Assembly: GCF_003610805.1 (NCBI RefSeq) | Contig: NZ_RAPF01000009.1 | Coordinates: forward strand, 33,426-97,425 | DNA: 64,000 nt | From: Altericroceibacterium spongiae | Lineage (GTDB): Bacteria > Pseudomonadota > Alphaproteobacteria > Sphingomonadales > Sphingomonadaceae | Direction: 5' to 3' | Shown: positions 7,881 to 19,564 of the stretch, in pieces | Layout: each line of letters opens with the position of its first letter | How positions within the stretch are numbered: the first letter of the stretch is position 1 | Notes under the pieces: generated by a model | The model's input: only the letters and a program-made list of their open reading frames with translations | Told to the model about the DNA's origin: nothing | Database searches by the model: none | Position numbers and translations under genes: made by a program

Positions 7881-10800
7881 TCAGCTATAATAGTCTTGCA
7901 GGGAGCGCACTTCAAGATCACTGGTCTTCACCTCGGCAATTGCCATGGCGGCAGCCAGTGCCGATGCAGCCGTTGTGTAGGACGCAACCTTCTTTTCCAG
8001 CGCCGAAGCGCGGATAGACTGGCTGTCCTTCAGGCTCTGCCACCCTTCGGTAGTATTGAAGATCATGGCAATATCGCCATCGACGATCCGGTCGACAATA
8101 TGCGGACGGCCTTCGGCGACCTTATTGACACGCTCGACCGCAATACCGGCATCGGAAAGGTATTTCTGGGTACCTTCGGTGGCGACAATCGCAAAACCCC
8201 GGGAGACCAGAATCTTCACGGCTTCGAGAATATGCGGCTTGTCACTATCCTTGACCGATACGAAAACCGTGCCGCCTTCGGGCAGCATCATGCCGGCGCC
8301 GATTTGCGACTTGGCAAAGGCCTTGGGAAAATCGCTGTCGATCCCCATGACTTCGCCGGTGGAGCGCATTTCCGGCGACAAAACCGGATCGGCGCCGGGG
8401 AAACGGCTGAAGGGGAATACGGCTTCCTTCACCGCCATATAATCCACATCGCGCTTGATCGGGGGCAAATCGGCCAGTTTCTGCCCGGCCATCACCAGCG
8501 ACGCATATTTGGCAATCGGATCGCCAATCGCCTTGGCGACGAAAGGCACGGTGCGGCTGGCGCGCGGATTCACCTCGATCAGAAAAACTTCGCCATTCTG
8601 CACTGCGAACTGGACATTCATCAGGCCACACACATTGAGCCCCTTGGCCAGCAGATGCGCCTGGCGCTCCATTTCGTCGATAATATCCTGCGGCAGGCTG
8701 TAAGGCGGAATAGTGCAGGCACTGTCGCCCGAATGGACGCCGGCTTCTTCGATATGCTGCATCACGCCCGCGACGACGACATCTTCACCGTCGCACAGCG
8801 CATCGACATCGCATTCCACCGCATCGCGCAGATATTGATCGATCAGCACCGGACTATCGCCGGAAACCTGCACGGCGGTGGCGATATAATTGTCGAGCTG
8901 CGCTTCGCTATCGACGATTTCCATTGCGCGGCCGCCCAGAACATAGCTCGGACGAAGCAGAACCGGATAACCGATACGGTTTGCCACCGCGACCGCTTCA
9001 TCGCGGCTGCGGGCAATGCCATTGGCCGGTTGCTTCAGATTGAGCTTGTTGACCAGCTTGGCGAAACGTTCGCGATCTTCTGCCAGATCGATCGCGTCAG
9101 GAGCCGTGCCAAGAATGGGGATACCGGCTTTTTCCAGCGCACCGGCCAGTTTCAGAGGCGTCTGACCGCCGAACTGAACGATTACACCGAGCAATTCGCC
9201 GCGCGAATGTTCGACGCGCAGGATTTCCAGCACATCTTCCGCCGTGAGCGGTTCGAAATAAAGCCGGTCCGACGTATCGTAATCGGTGGAAACGGTTTCC
9301 GGGTTGCAATTCACCATAATCGTTTCAAACCCGGCATCCTGCAGGGCGAAACAGGCATGACAGCAGCAATAGTCGAATTCGATGCCCTGCCCGATCCGGT
9401 TCGGCCCGCCACCCAGAATAACCACCTTCTTGCGATCGCTCGGGAAGGCTTCGTTCTCGGGCTCACCGAAACTCGGCGCTTCATAGGTGGAGTACATATA
9501 GGGCGTGACCGCGTCGAATTCCGCCGCGCAGCTGTCGATCCGTTTGAAGACCGGCAACACACCGAGTTTCTGGCGGAGCTGACGCACTTCATCCTCGCTG
9601 GTAGCACCGGCCATGGCGCGCAGCGTATCGTGCAGCAGGCCCGAACTCTTCGCCTGCGTTTCGGCCAGGCCGCCCGCCACGCCGACCGACCGGACGGCGA
9701 GAGTGGCAAGACGCTTATCCGAAAAGCCCATCGCTTTCAGGCGACGCAGGCCCTGCGCATCGTTGGGCAGGCCATGTTCGGAAATCATCTTTTCTTCATA
9801 GATGATCTCTTCGATATGGCGCAGGAACCAGGGATCGTAGAAAGTGATCTCATGGATTTCCTCCATGGTGAAACCTTCGCGGAAGGCCTGTGCCACTTTC
9901 AGCAACCGGTCGGGCCGCCTTTGCGCCAGTTCGGCACGCAGCTTGTCGCGCTCGGCCCCTTCCAGCTCAACCACGCGATTGAAGCCATCGAGTCCGGTTT
10001 CGAGCCCGCGCAGGGCCTTTTGCAGACTTTCCTTGAAGTTGCGGCCGATCGCCATCACTTCGCCGACCGATTTCATCGCGGTCGAGAGTTCCACTTTGGC
10101 GCCCTTGAACTTCTCGAAAGCGAAACGCGGAATCTTAGTGACGACATAATCGATAGTCGGCTCGAAACTCGCCGGGGTCGCACCAGTGATTTCATTGGTG
10201 ATTTCGTCGAGCGTATAGCCCACCGCAAGCTTGGCCGCGACACGCGCAATCGGGAAGCCGGTGGCCTTCGAAGCCAGTGCCGAAGAGCGTGACACACGCG
10301 GATTCATCTCGATGACGATCAGGCGGCCATCCTCGGGATTGACTGCAAACTGTACGTTCGAACCGCCTGTTTCCACACCGATTTCACGCAGCACGGCAAT
10401 GCTGGCCGAGCGCATGATCTGATATTCCTTATCGGTCAGCGTCAGTGCCGGAGCGACCGTAATCGAGTCGCCCGTATGCACGCCCATCGGATCGACATTC
10501 TCGATCGCGCAGATAATGATGCAATTGTCGTTCTTGTCGCGAACGACTTCCATCTCGAATTCTTTCCAGCCAAGCAGCGATTCCTCGATCAGGACCTCGG
10601 TGGTTGGCGATGCGTCGAGGCCTTCGCCCACGATCCGCTCGAATTCTTCCTTATTATAGGCGACACCGCCGCCCGTGCCGCCCAGCGTAAAGCTCGGGCG
10701 GATAATCGCCGGCAGACCGGTCCGTTCGAGCACGTCGAAGGCTTCCTGCAGGCTGTGCGCCGTGCCCGAGCGGGCGCTTTCGAGGCCGATACTGTCCATC

Positions 10801-11204
10801 GCCTCACGGAAGCGGTGGCGGTTTTCGGCCTTGTCGATCGCATCGGCATTGGCGCCGATCATCGCCACGCCATACCGGTCCAGCGTGCCGTCATTGAACA
10901 GAGCCAGCGCGCAGTTCAGTGCGGTCTGTCCGCCCATCGTCGGGAGCAGCGCATCGGGCTTTTCCTTCTCGATGATCTTGGCGACGATTTCCGGCGTGAT
11001 CGGCTCGACATAGGTCGCATCGGCCATATTCGGATCGGTCATGATCGTGGCCGGGTTGGAGTTTACCAGAATGACCCGGTAACCCTCTTCTTTCAAAGCC
11101 TTGATCGCCTGAGTTCCGGAATAGTCGAACTCGCAGGCCTGCCCGATAATGATCGGACCGGCGCCAATGACGAGGATCGAGGAGATGTCTGTGCGTTTGG
11201 GCAT
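7881..11204 (-). CDS. carB: Carbamoyl-phosphate synthase large subunit
   Basis: CarB makes carbamoyl phosphate from bicarbonate, ATP and ammonia channelled from CarA, feeding arginine and pyrimidine synthesis. At 1107 residues it has both ATP-grasp halves. The first has [14 protein letters not shown] and [18 protein letters not shown]; the second has [14 protein letters not shown] and [18 protein letters not shown]-terminal MGS-like allosteric domain ([17 protein letters not shown]) completes it. It starts directly after the carA stop, with no gap, so the two are co-translated. A 798-codon antisense reading frame over it is a by-product of codon bias. Confidence 0.98.
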   Translation of the reverse strand: MPKRTDISSILVIGAGPIIIGQACEFDYSGTQAIKALKEEGYRVILVNSNPATIMTDPNMADATYVEPITPEIVAKIIEKEKPDALLPTMGGQTALNCALALFNDGTLDRYGVAMIGANADAIDKAENRHRFREAMDSIGLESARSGTAHSLQEAFDVLERTGLPAIIRPSFTLGGTGGGVAYNKEEFERIVGEGLDASPTTEVLIEESLLGWKEFEMEVVRDKNDNCIIICAIENVDPMGVHTGDSITVAPALTLTDKEYQIMRSASIAVLREIGVETGGSNVQFAVNPEDGRLIVIEMNPRVSRSSALASKATGFPIARVAAKLAVGYTLDEITNEITGATPASFEPTIDYVVTKIPRFAFEKFKGAKVELSTAMKSVGEVMAIGRNFKESLQKALRGLETGLDGFNRVVELEGAERDKLRAELAQRRPDRLLKVAQAFREGFTMEEIHEITFYDPWFLRHIEEIIYEEKMISEHGLPNDAQGLRRLKAMGFSDKRLATLAVRSVGVAGGLAETQAKSSGLLHDTLRAMAGATSEDEVRQLRQKLGVLPVFKRIDSCAAEFDAVTPYMYSTYEAPSFGEPENEAFPSDRKKVVILGGGPNRIGQGIEFDYCCCHACFALQDAGFETIMVNCNPETVSTDYDTSDRLYFEPLTAEDVLEILRVEHSRGELLGVIVQFGGQTPLKLAGALEKAGIPILGTAPDAIDLAEDRERFAKLVNKLNLKQPANGIARSRDEAVAVANRIGYPVLLRPSYVLGGRAMEIVDSEAQLDNYIATAVQVSGDSPVLIDQYLRDAVECDVDALCDGEDVVVAGVMQHIEEAGVHSGDSACTIPPYSLPQDIIDEMERQAHLLAKGLNVCGLMNVQFAVQNGEVFLIEVNPRASRTVPFVAKAIGDPIAKYASLVMAGQKLADLPPIKRDVDYMAVKEAVFPFSRFPGADPVLSPEMRSTGEVMGIDSDFPKAFAKSQIGAGMMLPEGGTVFVSVKDSDKPHILEAVKILVSRGFAIVATEGTQKYLSDAGIAVERVNKVAEGRPHIVDRIVDGDIAMIFNTTEGWQSLKDSQSIRASALEKKVASYTTAASALAAAMAIAEVKTSDLEVRSLQDYYS

Positions 11205-12368
11205 TTAACCGAGCGACCCTACAAATTTCTGGAAGAGATAGAAGCTGTCCTGCGGTCCGGGCGAAGCTTCGGGGTGGTATTGCACGCCGAACGCCTTCCT
11301 GCCTTTGATCGCGATACCGCAATTCGATCCGTCGAACAGCGAGATATGCGTTTCCTCCACCGTATCGGGGAGCGTTGCATTATCGACCGCAAAGCCGTGA
11401 TTCATGCTGGTGATTTCGACCAGACCGTCTTCATGGCGCTTGACCGGATGGTTCGCGCCGCGATGGCCCTGATGCATTTTGACCGTGCTCGCGCCCGCCG
11501 CGATGGCGAGCATCTGATGGCCGAGACAGATGCCGAAAACCGGCACATCCTTATCCAGCAGCGCCTTGATGACCGGCACGGCATATTCGCCGGTCGCCGC
11601 CGGATCGCCCGGTCCGTTGGAAAGGAACACGCCATCGGGGGCGAGCGCCATGATCTCTTCGAAACCGGTCCGCGCCGGCACTACCGTCACCCGTGCACCG
11701 GCTTTGACCAGATTGCGGAAAATATTGTCCTTGGCACCGTAATCCACCGCCACGACATGCGGGCGGCCGTCCTTTTCGGCCTCGGCATAGCCTTGCCCCA
11801 GCGTCCAGGACCCGCCGGCCCAGTCTTCCTGCTTCTCCCGCGAGACGACCTGCGCCAGATCCATCCCTTCGAGGCCCGGCCATTCCCGGGCCTGAGCGAT
11901 AAGCGCGGGAATATCGAACTGCCCGTGGGGATCATGCGCGATCACCGCATTGGGCGCGCCGGTTTCACGAATGCGCCGCGTCAGGGCGCGCGTATCGACC
12001 CCGGAAAGGCCGATCTTGCCCTGCGCCTTCATCCATTCGTCGAATTCGACCTGCGAGCGGAAATTGGACTGATGCGTCACATCCTCGCGCACAACGCAGC
12101 CCACCGCGCTGTCGACATGGGATTCGATATCCTCGTCATTGGCGCCGACATTGCCGATATGCGGGAAAGTGAAAGTAACGATCTGCCCGGCATAGGAGGG
12201 ATCGGTCATCACTTCCTGATAGCCGGTCATCGCTGTGTTGAAACAGACCTCCCCGACTGCGCTGCCGGTCACGCCGAAGCCCCTCCCCCAAATTACCGTG
12301 CCATCTGCAAGGACAAGGACTCCACTCGCACCTTTGGGTGGCGCGTGTGAAGATGCGGGGTCGGCCAT
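11205..12368 (-). CDS. carA: Carbamoyl-phosphate synthase small subunit
   Basis: CarA is the glutamine amidotransferase subunit that supplies ammonia to CarB. The 387-residue protein has the N-terminal CPSase small-chain domain (GEVCFNTAMTGYQEVMTDPSY) and a C-terminal class I glutaminase with the nucleophilic cysteine in GICLGHQM and the HPEASPGP histidine/glutamate motif. It directly precedes carB. The gap to the divergent YqeY-like gene is about 160 bases. No leader peptide or uracil-responsive leader was recognised upstream. Confidence 0.98.
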   Translation of the reverse strand: MADPASSHAPPKGASGVLVLADGTVIWGRGFGVTGSAVGEVCFNTAMTGYQEVMTDPSYAGQIVTFTFPHIGNVGANDEDIESHVDSAVGCVVREDVTHQSNFRSQVEFDEWMKAQGKIGLSGVDTRALTRRIRETGAPNAVIAHDPHGQFDIPALIAQAREWPGLEGMDLAQVVSREKQEDWAGGSWTLGQGYAEAEKDGRPHVVAVDYGAKDNIFRNLVKAGARVTVVPARTGFEEIMALAPDGVFLSNGPGDPAATGEYAVPVIKALLDKDVPVFGICLGHQMLAIAAGASTVKMHQGHRGANHPVKRHEDGLVEITSMNHGFAVDNATLPDTVEETHISLFDGSNCGIAIKGRKAFGVQYHPEASPGPQDSFYLFQKFVGSLG

Positions 12369-12489
12369 AGGGCGCTCCGTTCTTAAAAAGGTTATCGGCG
12401 ATGTTTGCTAAGGTGTGGCGGCTAGACCTGCCCTGCCCTCCCGTCAAGCTGTCACTTGCGCAAAGGATCGGCTAAGAGACGTTCTTTGC

Positions 12490-12495
12490 TATAAT
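12490..12495 (+). promoter_or_regulatory. Candidate -10 box for the yqeY-like/dnaG/rpoD genes
   Basis: A perfect TATAAT lies 35 bases before the YqeY-like start codon, in the carA divergent gap. I could not find a good -35 box at 16-18 bases, so this is a weak call. Confidence 0.35.
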
Positions 12496-12529
12496 CCCGA
12501 TGAAATCATCCACAGGAAAGACACGATAC

Positions 12530-12982
12530 ATGCTGCGCGATACAATCAAAAAAGCCCAGATTGCAGCGATGAAGGCCGGCGAGAAGGAGCGGCTTCACGC
12601 CGTTCGCCTGATCCTCGCCAAGATCAAGGACCGCGACATCGAACAGCGCGGTTCCAGTGCGGAAATCGCCGATGACGATCTGGTGACCGACGTTTTGCAG
12701 AAGATGGCCAAGCAGCGCCGCGAATCGATCACCATGTATGAAGAAGGTGGCCGCACCGAACTCGCTGCACAGGAAAAGAGCGAACTCGCAGTGATCGAGG
12801 AATTCCTGCCGCAGCAGATGGATGAGGCCGAAACCAGAGCCGCGATCGATCAGGTCAAAGCCGATACAGGCGCCGAAGGCATGAAGGATATGGGCAAGGT
12901 CATGGCTGAACTCAAAGCGCGCCATGGCGCCACGCTCGATATGAGCAAGGCCAGCGCGCTGGTCAAAGCGGCTTTCTCCTGA
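12530..12982 (+). CDS. GatB/YqeY domain-containing protein
   Basis: This 150-residue protein belongs to the YqeY family, which resembles the C-terminal tRNA-interacting domain of GatB. Stand-alone members have no firmly established reaction. The sequence shows the helical N-terminal part with KERLHAVRLILAKIKDRDIE, then IEEFLPQQM and the GMKDMGKVMAELKARHG segment typical of the family. The start at 12530 is chosen because the conserved LRDTIKKAQ begins there. dnaG follows after 10 bases; yqeY-dnaG-rpoD is a recurrent gene order. Confidence 0.9.
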   Translation: MLRDTIKKAQIAAMKAGEKERLHAVRLILAKIKDRDIEQRGSSAEIADDDLVTDVLQKMAKQRRESITMYEEGGRTELAAQEKSELAVIEEFLPQQMDEAETRAAIDQVKADTGAEGMKDMGKVMAELKARHGATLDMSKASALVKAAFS

Positions 12983-12992
12983 AGGTATAAAA

Positions 12993-14900
12993 GTGGCCCT
13001 GTCCCCCCAATGGCTTGATGAACTCCGTGCGCGGATCACGCTTTCGAGCGTGATCCAGCGTACCACCAAGCTGCAAAAGGCAGGGCGCGAGTGGAAAGCC
13101 TGCTGCCCTTTCCACAATGAAAACACACCCAGTTTCACGGTCAGCGACGAAAAAGGCTTCTATCACTGCTTCGGCTGCGGCGCGCATGGCGATGTCATCC
13201 GCTGGATGACCGATCAGCGCGGCCTGTCCTTCATGGATGCGGTGAAAGAACTGGCCGAGGAAGCGGGGATGGAAGTGCCCCGCCCCGATCCGCGCGAATC
13301 CCGGCGGGCGGAGCAACGCGCCGGATTGCACGATGTGATGCAGGCTGCGCAGGACTGGTTCCGGCATAATCTGTCCGCCCCCGAAGGCAAAATCGCCCGC
13401 GATTATCTGGCGACCCGGGGGTTCGATCCGCATACGATAGAGCGTTTCGGATTCGGCTATGCCCCGCCCGGCCGGACCGCGCTCAAAAACGCTCTGCCCG
13501 CTATCGAAGAAGCCATGCTGATCGAAGGCGGCCTGCGAATCGCGGTGGAAGGACGCGACACTTACGATCGCTTCCGCGAACGCCTGATGCTGCCCATTCA
13601 GGATGCCCGCGGCAGGGTCATCGCCTTTGGTGGACGACTGCTCGATTCCACACGAAAAGACGCACCTAAATATCTGAATTCGCCCGATACACCTTTGTTC
13701 GACAAAGGCCGGACGCTATACAACCTCCACCGCGCAGCCCCCGCCTCGCGCCAGTCGAACCGGCTGCTGGTGGTGGAAGGCTATATGGACGTTATCGCGC
13801 TTGCCGCGCATGGCATAGAGGAAGCCGTGGCCCCGCTCGGCACTGCGCTGACCGAGCGGCAGATCGAATTGCTCTGGCGGGTGGTGGAATGCCCGGTTCT
13901 GTGTTTCGACGGGGATGCCGCCGGGCAGCGCGCTGCAATGCGCGCCGTTACCCGCGCACTGCCGCTGCTGCGCCCCGGCCACTCCTTCGCCATTCTGCGC
14001 CTGCCTGCCGGAATGGACCCGGACGACCTGCTGAAACGCGACGGGCGCAAGGCAATGGAAGATTTGCTGGCGAAACCGCACAGCCTGCTCGAAACGCTGT
14101 GGCTGCATGAAATGGACGCTGCACCGCTGCATTCGCCCGAAGACAAGGCCGGCCTGAAAGCGCGATTGCTGGAGCATGTCGATACGATTCAACATCCCGA
14201 TATACGCTCGCTCTATCGCCGCGACCTGATGGACCGGTTTTCCGCTTTTGCTTTTCCCAAACGCGATTTTGGCGGGTCACGCCCCCCGGCCAGAGGACAA
14301 ATGCAACGCGCAAGATGGACGAAAGACAGGCTTCCCGGCCTGCTGCCCGATCATGCTGCGCGGCTGAAACGCGCCATCGCCGGCGGCGCGCGCGACCAGC
14401 TTACCCAGGCGGTTTTGACCGGATTTATGCGACATCCGCAGGAAATCGCCCGCCATGCAGAGGCCCTTTCACGCCTCGCTGCGGCCGAGCCTGCACTGGC
14501 CCAATCGATAGATCATCTCTTCGAACTGTCAGAAATACTTGAAGAGCAAGGGTCTAATACCATATCAGCATCGACAGATATCGTGGCGCCGCCGGATAAA
14601 ACCCGCTTCTCCTTCCTGATGGAAGGTTCCGATCCGCTGACTGTGCGTGACGATTTGGCCGAAGCCGTTTCCTTGCTGGTCGAGAGGCCTGCACTCGATT
14701 CGGCTATCGCAAAGGCCACCGCTCGTTTCGATAGCGATCCGGAAGGGTCCTGGGCAGAACAGCAAAGGCTCAGGAAACGAAAGCTGGAAATCGAGTCGCG
14801 ACTCGGGCAAATGGCTAGAAAGCGTGCCGCCGCTCCGGCGCAGACAGAATCAACGCAGAGCGCTTCTCCGGAAGTCTCTGACGAACACAGAATGGACTGA
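12993..14900 (+). CDS. dnaG: DNA primase
   Basis: DnaG synthesises RNA primers for replication. The 635-residue protein has the N-terminal CHC2 zinc finger with C38, H41, C59 and C62. The RNA polymerase core and Toprim fold follow, with [11 protein letters not shown] and DGDAAGQRA as the metal-binding acidic motifs. A divergent C-terminal helicase-interaction domain completes it. The start is GTG at 12993. rpoD begins 10 bases after the stop, so the two are likely co-transcribed as in the classical macromolecular synthesis operon, here without rpsU. Confidence 0.97.
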   Translation: MALSPQWLDELRARITLSSVIQRTTKLQKAGREWKACCPFHNENTPSFTVSDEKGFYHCFGCGAHGDVIRWMTDQRGLSFMDAVKELAEEAGMEVPRPDPRESRRAEQRAGLHDVMQAAQDWFRHNLSAPEGKIARDYLATRGFDPHTIERFGFGYAPPGRTALKNALPAIEEAMLIEGGLRIAVEGRDTYDRFRERLMLPIQDARGRVIAFGGRLLDSTRKDAPKYLNSPDTPLFDKGRTLYNLHRAAPASRQSNRLLVVEGYMDVIALAAHGIEEAVAPLGTALTERQIELLWRVVECPVLCFDGDAAGQRAAMRAVTRALPLLRPGHSFAILRLPAGMDPDDLLKRDGRKAMEDLLAKPHSLLETLWLHEMDAAPLHSPEDKAGLKARLLEHVDTIQHPDIRSLYRRDLMDRFSAFAFPKRDFGGSRPPARGQMQRARWTKDRLPGLLPDHAARLKRAIAGGARDQLTQAVLTGFMRHPQEIARHAEALSRLAAAEPALAQSIDHLFELSEILEEQGSNTISASTDIVAPPDKTRFSFLMEGSDPLTVRDDLAEAVSLLVERPALDSAIAKATARFDSDPEGSWAEQQRLRKRKLEIESRLGQMARKRAAAPAQTESTQSASPEVSDEHRMD

Positions 14901-14910
14901 AGCGAGACTT

Positions 14911-16926
14911 ATGGCGTCTGAAGCCAAAACAAAGCAAAACGAAGATGCCCCGCTGATCGATCTCAACGAGGCTTCCATCAAAAAGCTGATCGCCAAGGCC
15001 AAGCGCCGGGGTTACATCACCTATGATGAGCTGAACGAAGCCCTGCCGCAGGACCAGATGTCCTCCGAGCAGATCGAGGACGTGATGTCGGCGATTTCCG
15101 AAATGGGCGTCAATATCGTCGAGAATGACGAAGACGCGCAGGAGGAAGAGGAAGCGGCGGTAGACGACATTGCCCCTTCCGACGGTAATGACGGGGATTC
15201 GCAGGCCAGCCCGCAGAAGAATGTCGCCGAAAAGCCCAAGAAGGAATCGGGCGACCGGACGGACGACCCCGTGCGCATGTATCTGCGCGAAATGGGTGCG
15301 GTCGAACTGCTGAGCCGCGAAGGCGAAATCGCCATCGCCAAGCGAATCGAAGCCGGTCGCGACACGATGATTATGGGCCTGTGCGAAAGCCCGATCACGT
15401 TCCATGCCATCATCACCTGGTCCGAAGCCCTCAATAATGAGGAAATGCAGCTTCGCGAGATTCTCGATCTCGATGCCATGCTGTCGAAAGAACCGCCGGT
15501 CGAAAAAATGGCTGAAGACGCCGAAGAAGATGACGGCGAAATCAGTGAAGAAACCGCCGGCCCTTCCTTCAAGGATGACGAGGACGATTCCGACGAGGAT
15601 TCGGACGAAGACGGCGAAGAAGGCAGCAGCAGCCGCAATGATGACGAGGAAGAGGACAACACGCTTTCCCTCGCTCAGATGGAAGCGGCGCTGAAGCCCG
15701 ATGCGCTGGAACGCTTTGCCCGGATCACCGATCTGTTCAAAAGCTTCGAGAAGATTCAGGCTGAGCGTGTCGATGTGCTGGGCCGCGGGGAAGATTTCCC
15801 TGCCTCGCGCGAACAGGAATATGAAGATCTGCGCGAACAGCTCACCGCCGAGGTGGAAAGCGTGCAGTTCCACGCGACCAAGATCGAATATCTGGTCGAT
15901 AATCTTTATGCCTTCAATCGCCGTCTGACCGCTCTGGGCGGCCAGATGCTGCGTCTTGCCGAACGCCACAAGGTCAAACGGATCGATTTCCTCAAGGCCT
16001 ATATGGGCAATGAGCTGGACGATAACTGGCTCGCCACGGTGGCCAAGAAGGACAAGAAATGGGCCGCCTTCGCCACCAATGAAGCCGATGCGGTCGAGCG
16101 TATCCGGGCGGAAATCGCCGATATTGCCAGCCAGACCGGCATGAGCCTCGAAGAATTCCGTCGCATCGTGAATATGGTGCAAAAGGCGGAACGCGAAGCG
16201 CGGATCGCCAAGAAGGAAATGGTCGAGGCCAATCTGCGTCTCGTGATTTCCATCGCCAAGAAATACACCAATCGCGGATTGCAGTTTCTCGACCTTATTC
16301 AGGAAGGCAATATCGGCCTGATGAAGGCGGTCGATAAATTCGAATATCGTCGCGGTTACAAATTCAGCACTTATGCGACCTGGTGGATCAGGCAGGCCAT
16401 CACCCGCTCGATTGCGGATCAGGCGCGCACGATCCGTATTCCGGTTCATATGATCGAAACGATCAACAAGCTGGTCCGCACGAGCCGTCAGTTCCTCCAC
16501 GAACAGGGCCGCGAACCGACGCCGGAAGAAATGGCCGAGCGGCTGTCCATGCCGCTCGAAAAGGTTCGCAAGGTGATGAAGATCGCCAAGGAACCGATCA
16601 GCCTCGAAACGCCGATCGGCGACGAGGAAGATTCGCATCTGGGCGATTTCATCGAGGACAAGAACGCGATCATTCCGGTGGATGCCGCCATTCAGGCCAA
16701 TCTCAAGGAAACGGTCACCCGCGTTCTCGCCAGCCTCACACCGCGTGAAGAACGCGTGCTGCGGATGCGTTTCGGCATCGGCATGAACACCGATCACACG
16801 CTGGAAGAAGTCGGCCAGCAATTCTCGGTGACGCGCGAACGTATCCGTCAGATCGAAGCCAAGGCGCTGCGCAAACTCAAACATCCGAGCCGCAGCCGCA
16901 AGATGCGCTCTTTCCTCGACCAGTAA
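14911..16926 (+). CDS. rpoD: RNA polymerase sigma factor RpoD (sigma-70)
   Basis: This is the primary sigma factor, 671 residues. Region 1.1 is at the start ([24 protein letters not shown]), region 1.2 near 115-150 and a very acidic non-conserved insert around 200-250. Regions 2 ([35 protein letters not shown] and [15 protein letters not shown]), 3 and 4 follow, the last with the helix-turn-helix that reads the -35 box ([17 protein letters not shown]). The ATG at 14911 is used because region 1.1 begins there; the open frame extends upstream inside dnaG but is not conserved. Confidence 0.98.
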   Translation: MASEAKTKQNEDAPLIDLNEASIKKLIAKAKRRGYITYDELNEALPQDQMSSEQIEDVMSAISEMGVNIVENDEDAQEEEEAAVDDIAPSDGNDGDSQASPQKNVAEKPKKESGDRTDDPVRMYLREMGAVELLSREGEIAIAKRIEAGRDTMIMGLCESPITFHAIITWSEALNNEEMQLREILDLDAMLSKEPPVEKMAEDAEEDDGEISEETAGPSFKDDEDDSDEDSDEDGEEGSSSRNDDEEEDNTLSLAQMEAALKPDALERFARITDLFKSFEKIQAERVDVLGRGEDFPASREQEYEDLREQLTAEVESVQFHATKIEYLVDNLYAFNRRLTALGGQMLRLAERHKVKRIDFLKAYMGNELDDNWLATVAKKDKKWAAFATNEADAVERIRAEIADIASQTGMSLEEFRRIVNMVQKAEREARIAKKEMVEANLRLVISIAKKYTNRGLQFLDLIQEGNIGLMKAVDKFEYRRGYKFSTYATWWIRQAITRSIADQARTIRIPVHMIETINKLVRTSRQFLHEQGREPTPEEMAERLSMPLEKVRKVMKIAKEPISLETPIGDEEDSHLGDFIEDKNAIIPVDAAIQANLKETVTRVLASLTPREERVLRMRFGIGMNTDHTLEEVGQQFSVTRERIRQIEAKALRKLKHPSRSRKMRSFLDQ

Positions 16927-16937
16927 GGCGGATTTTC

Positions 16938-17513
16938 ATGAAAACTCTTGGTTGTGCCATGGCTTTGACCGCCATGGCCCTGCCCCTTTCCGCTTTCGCG
17001 CAGACGGAAACCGAACAACAGGCTCCGGCTGTGGACAGTGCGAAAATGGCGCTTGCCCGGCAAATCGTCGATCTCGGTTTTCCCGAGGGGCAGCGTGAAG
17101 AGATGTTCTTCGGCGCGATCGATTCGATGGTTGCGCAGATGAACCAGGCCATGGCGGACGAAACCTTCGCCAACGATCCGCAACTGAAAGCAAAGCTGGA
17201 AGAGCAGAAAGCCGCGATGATCGCGGAAATGAAAACGGTTCTCAGCCGCCACATTCCTGCGCTGATGGATGGCTGGGCCACGGCCTATGCCGCCGAGTTC
17301 AACGAAAAAGAACTGCGCGACATTCTCGCTTTCGTCTCGACCGAAACCGGCAAAAGCTTCTTCATCCGCAATGCAATGCTGACCGAACGGCCCGAATTTC
17401 AGGCTGCCACCCGGCCATATATGCAGGACGTCATGGAAAGCGCCGATAAATGGCAGGGCGTCTTCATGAAGACCGTCCTGTCTTCGATGGAAGGTGACGC
17501 AGGCAGTCAGTAA
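16938..17513 (+). CDS. DUF2059 domain-containing secreted protein
   Basis: This 191-residue protein has a signal peptide (about residues 1-21, cut after AFA) and a C-terminal DUF2059 region rich in Glu and Lys (FNEKELRDILAFVSTETGKSF). It is probably periplasmic, and no activity is known for the family. It starts 11 bases after rpoD and is followed by a terminator, so it may be the last gene of the dnaG-rpoD unit. Confidence 0.82.
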   Translation: MKTLGCAMALTAMALPLSAFAQTETEQQAPAVDSAKMALARQIVDLGFPEGQREEMFFGAIDSMVAQMNQAMADETFANDPQLKAKLEEQKAAMIAEMKTVLSRHIPALMDGWATAYAAEFNEKELRDILAFVSTETGKSFFIRNAMLTERPEFQAATRPYMQDVMESADKWQGVFMKTVLSSMEGDAGSQ

Positions 17514-17571
17514 ATCGGGCGGCCGATCTGAAAAGCTCCGTCGCTTTGCCGATATATCGACATAAATGTTT

Positions 17572-17613
17572 AAAAGCCCGTCCGGTGCCCGCCTGCACCC
17601 GGCGGGCTTTTTT
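17572..17613 (+). terminator. Intrinsic terminator after the DUF2059 gene
   Basis: AAAAGCCCG (17572-17580) pairs with CGGGCTTTT (17603-17611). A nested GGTGC/GCACC stem sits inside, and the T run continues to 17613. Confidence 0.85.
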
Positions 17614-17696
17614 ATGGCCCCGTTCTCGCGCCTTATGGCCCTCTTTGGTGCCTGTCTGGCCCCGTTCGACCGGCCATTTTTCGCATAAAACAATGT

Positions 17697-17758
17697 CGGG
17701 AGCCTTTGGGGTGGCAACCGGCTGGCTGAAGTCCTATGGGAGCGGCAACCGACTCCCG
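17697..17758 (+). promoter_or_regulatory. Structured leader candidate before rpiB-glyA
   Basis: GGGAG and CTCCC (17738-17742 with 17753-17757) form a hairpin around CGGCAACCGA. The same 3' arm, CTCCCG, can instead pair with CGGGAG at 17697-17702, and AGCC/GGCT can close a third helix between them. GGCAACCG occurs twice (17713-17720 and 17744-17751). This is what an alternative-pairing leader can look like, but I do not recognise a known riboswitch class. Confidence 0.35.
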
Positions 17759-17778
17759 TAACGGAACCGTCATAACCT

Positions 17779-18228
17779 ATGCGCATCGCAATTGCATCCG
17801 ACCACGCCGCTTTCGACCTCAAGAGCGAACTGAAAGAATGGCTGATTTCCGAAGGGCATGAAGTCGCCGATCTCGGCCCCGAAACGGCGGATCGTGTGGA
17901 CTATCCCGATTATGGCTATAAGCTGGCCGAAGTGGTCGCCGAAGGGACGGCCGAACGCGGCATAGCCCTTTGCGGATCGGGTATCGGCATTTCCATAGCC
18001 GTCAACCGCCATCCCGCCCTCCGCTGCGCTTTGGTGTCGGAACCGCTCTCTGCCGCGCTGAGCCGCGAACATAACAATGCGAATGCCATCGCCATGGGCG
18101 CCCGGCTAACCGGCATCGATATGGCCAAGGCCTGCATTACCGCCTTCCTCACCACCGACTTCGCTGGCGGCCGTCATACCGCGCGAGTCGCCAAACTTTC
18201 CCAAATTCCGCAGGATGCCGGACAATGA
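17779..18228 (+). CDS. rpiB: Ribose 5-phosphate isomerase B
   Basis: RpiB interconverts ribose 5-phosphate and ribulose 5-phosphate in the pentose phosphate pathway. The 149-residue protein begins with the phosphate-contacting IASDHAAF and has the catalytic cysteine in [19 protein letters not shown], followed by [16 protein letters not shown]. The stop overlaps the glyA start by 4 bases, an arrangement common in alphaproteobacteria, so the genes are co-translated. Confidence 0.96.
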   Translation: MRIAIASDHAAFDLKSELKEWLISEGHEVADLGPETADRVDYPDYGYKLAEVVAEGTAERGIALCGSGIGISIAVNRHPALRCALVSEPLSAALSREHNNANAIAMGARLTGIDMAKACITAFLTTDFAGGRHTARVAKLSQIPQDAGQ

Positions 18229-19562
18229 GCACAATGACCGCACAGGACACCAATCTCGCTTCTCCCTCGCAGAAAAGCCCTGATATGAGCCGTTTCTGGA
18301 CCGACACTGTCGCCGCGGCCGATCCTGAAGTAGCCGATGCGATTGCGCAGGAACTCAACCGTCAGCGCGACCGGATCGAGCTGATTGCCAGCGAAAATAT
18401 CGTCAGCAAGGCCGTGCTCGAAGCCACCGGCTCGGTTTTCGCCAACAAATATGCCGAAGGCTATCCGGGCAAGCGCTATTATGGCGGTTGCGAATATGCC
18501 GATGTTGTCGAAAACCTTGCCATAGAGCGCGCCAAAAAGCTGTTCGGTTGCGAATTCGCCAATGTGCAGCCCCATTCGGGCAGCCAGATGAATCAGGCCG
18601 TGTTTTTTGCTCTGATGAAGCCGGGTGACACCTTTATGGGGCTCGACCTTTCCGCCGGCGGCCACCTCACCCACGGTTCGCCGGTCAATATGTCGGGCAA
18701 ATGGTTCAATGCCGTCAGTTACGGCGTTCGTGAGGACGATCAGCGGCTCGATATGGAGCAGGTCGAACGACTTGCTAAAGAACATAAACCCAAGGTCATA
18801 ATTGCTGGCGCCACTGCTTATCCGCGCCTGTGGGATTTTGCGAAATTCCGTGAAATTGCCGATGAAGTGGGCGCTTATCTGCTGGTCGATATGTCGCATT
18901 TCGCCGGACTGGTGGCAGGCGGTCAGCACCCCTCCCCCTTCCCGCACGCCCATGTCGCTACGACCACCACCCATAAGAGCCTGCGCGGCCCGCGTTCCGG
19001 TGTCATCCTGACCGACGATCCAAAGCTCGCCAAGAAGTTCAATACTGCCGTATTTCCGGGGCTTCAGGGTGGCCCGTTGATGCATGTCATCGCCGCCAAG
19101 GCTGTGGCCTTCGGTGAAGCTCTGCGCCCTGAATTCAAACTCTACGCCCAGCGCGTCGCAGAAAACGCCAAAGCGCTCGCGGCAAGTCTTCAGGACAATG
19201 GCGTTGGCGTGGTTTCCGGCGGCACTGATAATCACCTCATGCTGGCCGATCTCTCCTCTCGCGGGGTCAACGGCAAAGCGGCTGAACACGGCCTCGACCG
19301 GGCCTATCTGACCTGCAACAAGAACGCGGTACCGTTCGACCAGTTACCGCCCGCCCTGACTTCCGGCATTCGTATCGGCACACCGGCAGCCACCACCCGT
19401 GGCTTCGGCGTGGAGGAATTCCGCAAGGTCGGTCAATTAATCGCTGAAGTGGTCGAAGGTCTCGCACGCAATGGCGATGAAGGCGACGGACAGATCGAAG
19501 AGAGCGTCCGCCGCCGCGTCACCGAATTGTGTGAGGCTTTTCCGGTCTATCCGGGTCGTTAA
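18225..19562 (+). CDS. glyA: Serine hydroxymethyltransferase
   Basis: GlyA converts serine and tetrahydrofolate to glycine and methylene-tetrahydrofolate using pyridoxal phosphate. The 445-residue protein has [11 protein letters not shown], the [15 protein letters not shown] motif and the PLP-binding lysine in [14 protein letters not shown]. Two internal starts are possible: ATG at 18225 overlapping rpiB, or an ATG about 20 codons later where conservation begins (MSRFW). I use the upstream one because of the overlap. nrdR follows after 2 bases. Confidence 0.97.
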   Translation: MSTMTAQDTNLASPSQKSPDMSRFWTDTVAAADPEVADAIAQELNRQRDRIELIASENIVSKAVLEATGSVFANKYAEGYPGKRYYGGCEYADVVENLAIERAKKLFGCEFANVQPHSGSQMNQAVFFALMKPGDTFMGLDLSAGGHLTHGSPVNMSGKWFNAVSYGVREDDQRLDMEQVERLAKEHKPKVIIAGATAYPRLWDFAKFREIADEVGAYLLVDMSHFAGLVAGGQHPSPFPHAHVATTTTHKSLRGPRSGVILTDDPKLAKKFNTAVFPGLQGGPLMHVIAAKAVAFGEALRPEFKLYAQRVAENAKALAASLQDNGVGVVSGGTDNHLMLADLSSRGVNGKAAEHGLDRAYLTCNKNAVPFDQLPPALTSGIRIGTPAATTRGFGVEEFRKVGQLIAEVVEGLARNGDEGDGQIEESVRRRVTELCEAFPVYPGR

Positions 19563-19564
19563 GC

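Noticed and set aside
7896..12350. Very long plus-strand reading frames opposite carB and carA (798 and 624 codons)
   Set aside because: They are antisense to well-supported genes, have no recognisable domain and follow from codon bias in G+C-rich genes.
14815..16884. A 689-codon minus-strand frame opposite rpoD
   Set aside because: Composition is repetitive and shadows the acidic and helical parts of sigma; no motif seen.
18174..19289. A 371-codon minus-strand frame opposite glyA
   Set aside because: No start context or domain; it mirrors glyA codons.
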